From: Indioceanicola profundi
Lineage (GTDB): Bacteria; Pseudomonadota; Alphaproteobacteria; Azospirillales; Azospirillaceae
Reading direction: 5' to 3'
Assembly (NCBI RefSeq): GCF_003568845.1
Contig: NZ_CP030126.1
Coordinates: forward strand, 1,019,001 to 1,083,000
DNA length: 64,000 nt
Position numbers and translations under genes: made by a program. Below are positions 62,167 to 64,000 of this stretch, piece by piece. The notes beneath the pieces were generated by a model. The model was not told the DNA's origin. It was given only the letters and a program-made list of their open reading frames with translations, and did not search any database. Every line of letters begins with the position of its first letter. The stretch's first letter is position 1.

Positions 62167-62517
62167 ATGCCCGTTTCCACCTATATCCTGCCTGTGCTGC
62201 TGCTGGTGGCGTCTAACGTCTTCATGACGTTCGCCTGGTACGGGCACCTGAAGTTCAAGGCGACGCCGCTGGCGCTGGTCATCCTGGCCAGTTGGGGCAT
62301 CGCCTTCTTCGAATACTGCCTGCAGGTTCCGGCCAACCGCATGGGTCATGCGGTCTATACGGCGCCTCAGCTCAAGATCATCCAGGAGGCCATCACCCTC
62401 CTGGTCTTCGCCGCCTTCTCCACCCTCTATCTCGGAGAGCATCTGCGCTGGAACGACTGGGTCGCCTTCGCGCTGGTCGCCGCAGCAGTCTTCTTCTCCG
62501 TCCACGATTGGCGCTGA
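62167..62517 (+). CDS. DUF486 (DMT-superfamily) membrane protein
   Basis: A 116-aa membrane protein of the DUF486 family, with four hydrophobic helices (about 5-25, 34-52, 68-86 and 95-112) and the family motif EYCLQVPANRMGH. An ATG 27 bases upstream (62140) is also open and would place the start next to the palindrome. The role is unknown; it lies between serC and serA. Confidence 0.88.
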   Translation: MPVSTYILPVLLLVASNVFMTFAWYGHLKFKATPLALVILASWGIAFFEYCLQVPANRMGHAVYTAPQLKIIQEAITLLVFAAFSTLYLGEHLRWNDWVAFALVAAAVFFSVHDWR

Positions 62518-62544
62518 GCGCCGCTGGAACCCAAGGAGTTTCCC

Positions 62545-64000
62545 ATGCCCAAGGTCCTGATTTCCGACAAGCTGTCGCCCGCCGCCGTCGAGATTTTCAA
62601 GCAGCGCGGCGTCGAGGTCGATGTGAAGACCGGCCTGAAGCCGGAAGAGCTGATGGCCATCATCGGCGAGTATGACGGCCTCGCCATCCGCTCGGCCACC
62701 AAGGTGACCAAGGACGTGCTGGCCGCCGCGACCAACCTGAAGGTCGTCGGCCGCGCCGGCATCGGCGTCGACAATGTGGACGTGCCGGCCGCCACCGCGC
62801 GCGGCGTCGTCGTGATGAACACGCCCTTCGGCAACTCCATCACCACGGCCGAGCATGCCATCGCCATGATGCTCTCGCTGGCCCGCGAAATCCCGGCCGC
62901 CAACGCCTCCACCCATGCCGGCAAGTGGGAGAAGAACCGCTTCATGGGCGTGGAGCTGTACGGCAAGGTTCTGGGCGTGATCGGCTGCGGCAACATCGGC
63001 GCCATCGTCGCCGACCGCGCCATCGGCCTGAAGATGCGCGTGGTCGCCTACGACCCCTTCCTGTCGCCGGAGCGCGCCCAGGACCTCGGCGTGGAGAAGG
63101 TGGAGCTGGAGGACCTGCTGCGCCGGGCCGACTTCATCACCCTGCACACGCCGCTGACCGAGCAGACCCGCAACATCCTGGACGCCAAGGCGCTGTCCAA
63201 GACCAAGCCGGGCGTGCGCATCATCAACTGCGCCCGCGGCGGCCTGATCGTGGAGGAGGCGCTGAAGGCCGCCATCGACGCCGGCCATGTGGCGGGTGCC
63301 GCGCTGGACGTGTTCGCGGAGGAGCCGGCCAAGGCCCATCCGCTGTTCGGCAACGACAAGGTCATCGCCACCCCGCACCTGGGCGCGTCCACCACGGAAG
63401 CGCAGGAGAATGTGGCGCTCCAGGTCGCCGAGCAGATGAGCGACTACCTGACCACCGGCGCCGTCACCAACGCGCTGAACATGCCGTCGGTCAGCGCCGA
63501 GGATGCGCCGAAGCTGCGCCCCTACATGAAGCTTGCCGAGCAGCTCGGCGGTTTCGCCGGCCAAATCACCGAGACCGGTCTGAAGGCCGTCACCATCGAG
63601 TATGAGGGCCAGGTATCCGAGCTGAACACACGTCCGCTGACGGCCGTGGTGCTGAAGGGCCTGCTGTCGCCGCTGATGGAATCGGTGAACATGGTCAACG
63701 CTCCGGTCATCGCGAAGGAGCGGGACATCAAGATTTCGGAGACCAAGCGGGACAGCGCCGGCGACTACCAGACCCTGGTGCGTGTCATCGTCACCACCGA
63801 GCGGCAGACCCGGACCCTGGCCGGCACCCTGTTCGGCGGCGACAAGCCCCGCATCGTCGAGATCGAGGAAGTGCCGGTCGAGGCGGAGGTCACGCCGCAC
63901 ATGCTGTTCATCCGCAACGAGGACAAGCCGGGCTTCATCGGCAAGCTGGGCACCACGCTGGGCGATGCCGGCGTGAACATCGCCACCTTCCATCTGGGCC
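62545..64000 (+). CDS. serA: D-3-phosphoglycerate dehydrogenase, cut by the right edge
   Basis: First enzyme of serine synthesis. 485 codons are visible. The NAD-binding motif is GVIGCGNIGAIVA. The catalytic Arg, Glu and His are in NCARGGLI, VFAEEPAK and TPHLGAST. An allosteric-substrate-binding (ASB) domain follows, and the C-terminal ACT domain has just begun (MLFIRNEDKPGFIG) when the window ends. AAGGAG lies 9 bases before the ATG. It pairs functionally with serC. Confidence 0.97.
   Translation, partial: MPKVLISDKLSPAAVEIFKQRGVEVDVKTGLKPEELMAIIGEYDGLAIRSATKVTKDVLAAATNLKVVGRAGIGVDNVDVPAATARGVVVMNTPFGNSITTAEHAIAMMLSLAREIPAANASTHAGKWEKNRFMGVELYGKVLGVIGCGNIGAIVADRAIGLKMRVVAYDPFLSPERAQDLGVEKVELEDLLRRADFITLHTPLTEQTRNILDAKALSKTKPGVRIINCARGGLIVEEALKAAIDAGHVAGAALDVFAEEPAKAHPLFGNDKVIATPHLGASTTEAQENVALQVAEQMSDYLTTGAVTNALNMPSVSAEDAPKLRPYMKLAEQLGGFAGQITETGLKAVTIEYEGQVSELNTRPLTAVVLKGLLSPLMESVNMVNAPVIAKERDIKISETKRDSAGDYQTLVRVIVTTERQTRTLAGTLFGGDKPRIVEIEEVPVEAEVTPHMLFIRNEDKPGFIGKLGTTLGDAGVNIATFHLG

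Noticed and set aside
1-64000. CRISPR arrays, insertion sequences and phage genes.
   Set aside because: No regularly spaced direct repeats, transposase motifs, integrase genes or phage structural genes were seen.

Overview
The window is 64 kb of GC-rich (roughly two-thirds G+C by eye), densely coding chromosomal DNA from an alphaproteobacterium, most likely of the Rhodospirillales/Azospirillaceae type. The grounds are an RNase E with a large acidic insertion in its S1 domain, a class II DAHP synthase, the alphaproteobacterial type of phosphoserine aminotransferase, the thrC / M16 peptidase / GNAT order, the thrB-rnhA pair, DUF1127, DUF3108 and YqgE proteins, and an RF2 gene with a programmed frameshift. 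No phage, insertion sequence, CRISPR array or rRNA operon was seen. Two tRNA genes lie on the minus strand.

Layout. 1-7.3 kb: tyrS (cut by the left edge) divergent from anmK; an alpha/beta hydrolase; then a reduced iron-sulfur block cysE - iscR-like - cysteine desulfurase - HscB-like - ferredoxin - tenA, with no iscU, iscA or hscA. 7.4-17.6 kb: rne, amidase, PBP1A, an OmpW porin with an FNR/FixK-type box, and prfB. 17.6-25.3 kb: DUF885, DUF455, cysQ, SRAP/YedK, a thermonuclease, GlsB, tRNA-Val, DUF3108 and gph. 25.4-38.2 kb: glmU, gabD, an AAC(3)-family acetyltransferase, an orphan mccB-type carboxyltransferase, psuG, an AbgT transporter, a ligase-associated exonuclease/DNA ligase pair, a PagL-like deacylase and a lipoprotein with two DTG motifs. 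38.5-45.3 kb: tRNA(CAT), an AmpG-type permease, DAHP synthase, carboxypeptidase Taq, and an uncharacterised three-gene group with two membrane-anchored coiled-coil proteins. 45.5-53 kb: thrC, M16 peptidase, GNAT, a second DUF3108, YqgE, peroxiredoxin, rnhA and thrB. 53-54.8 kb: a sigma-54-type psp operon. 54.8-58.9 kb: a MocR regulator divergent from DUF1127-LysE-GNAT-PhzF-GNAT. 59-64 kb: a 570-aa unknown protein, serC, a DUF486 protein and serA (cut by the right edge).

Themes. Cell-wall synthesis and recycling genes recur (anmK, amidase, PBP1A, glmU, ampG). Amino-acid biosynthesis is spread over several loci (cysE, aro, thrC/thrB, serC/serA). The most unusual items are: the reduced isc block whose HscB-like protein has DPA where J-domains have HPD and whose IscR-like regulator keeps one of three Fe-S cysteines; a psp operon with a canonical -24/-12 promoter, a phased-repeat activator region and a tail-anchored 65-aa protein in the pspB position, but no adjacent pspF; a palindromic REP-doublet family in three intergenic sites; the MocR-controlled export/acetylation cassette; and the coiled-coil gene pair at 43.5-44.6 kb. 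Functional calls rest on reading the translated sequence and recalled family knowledge; no database search was possible.
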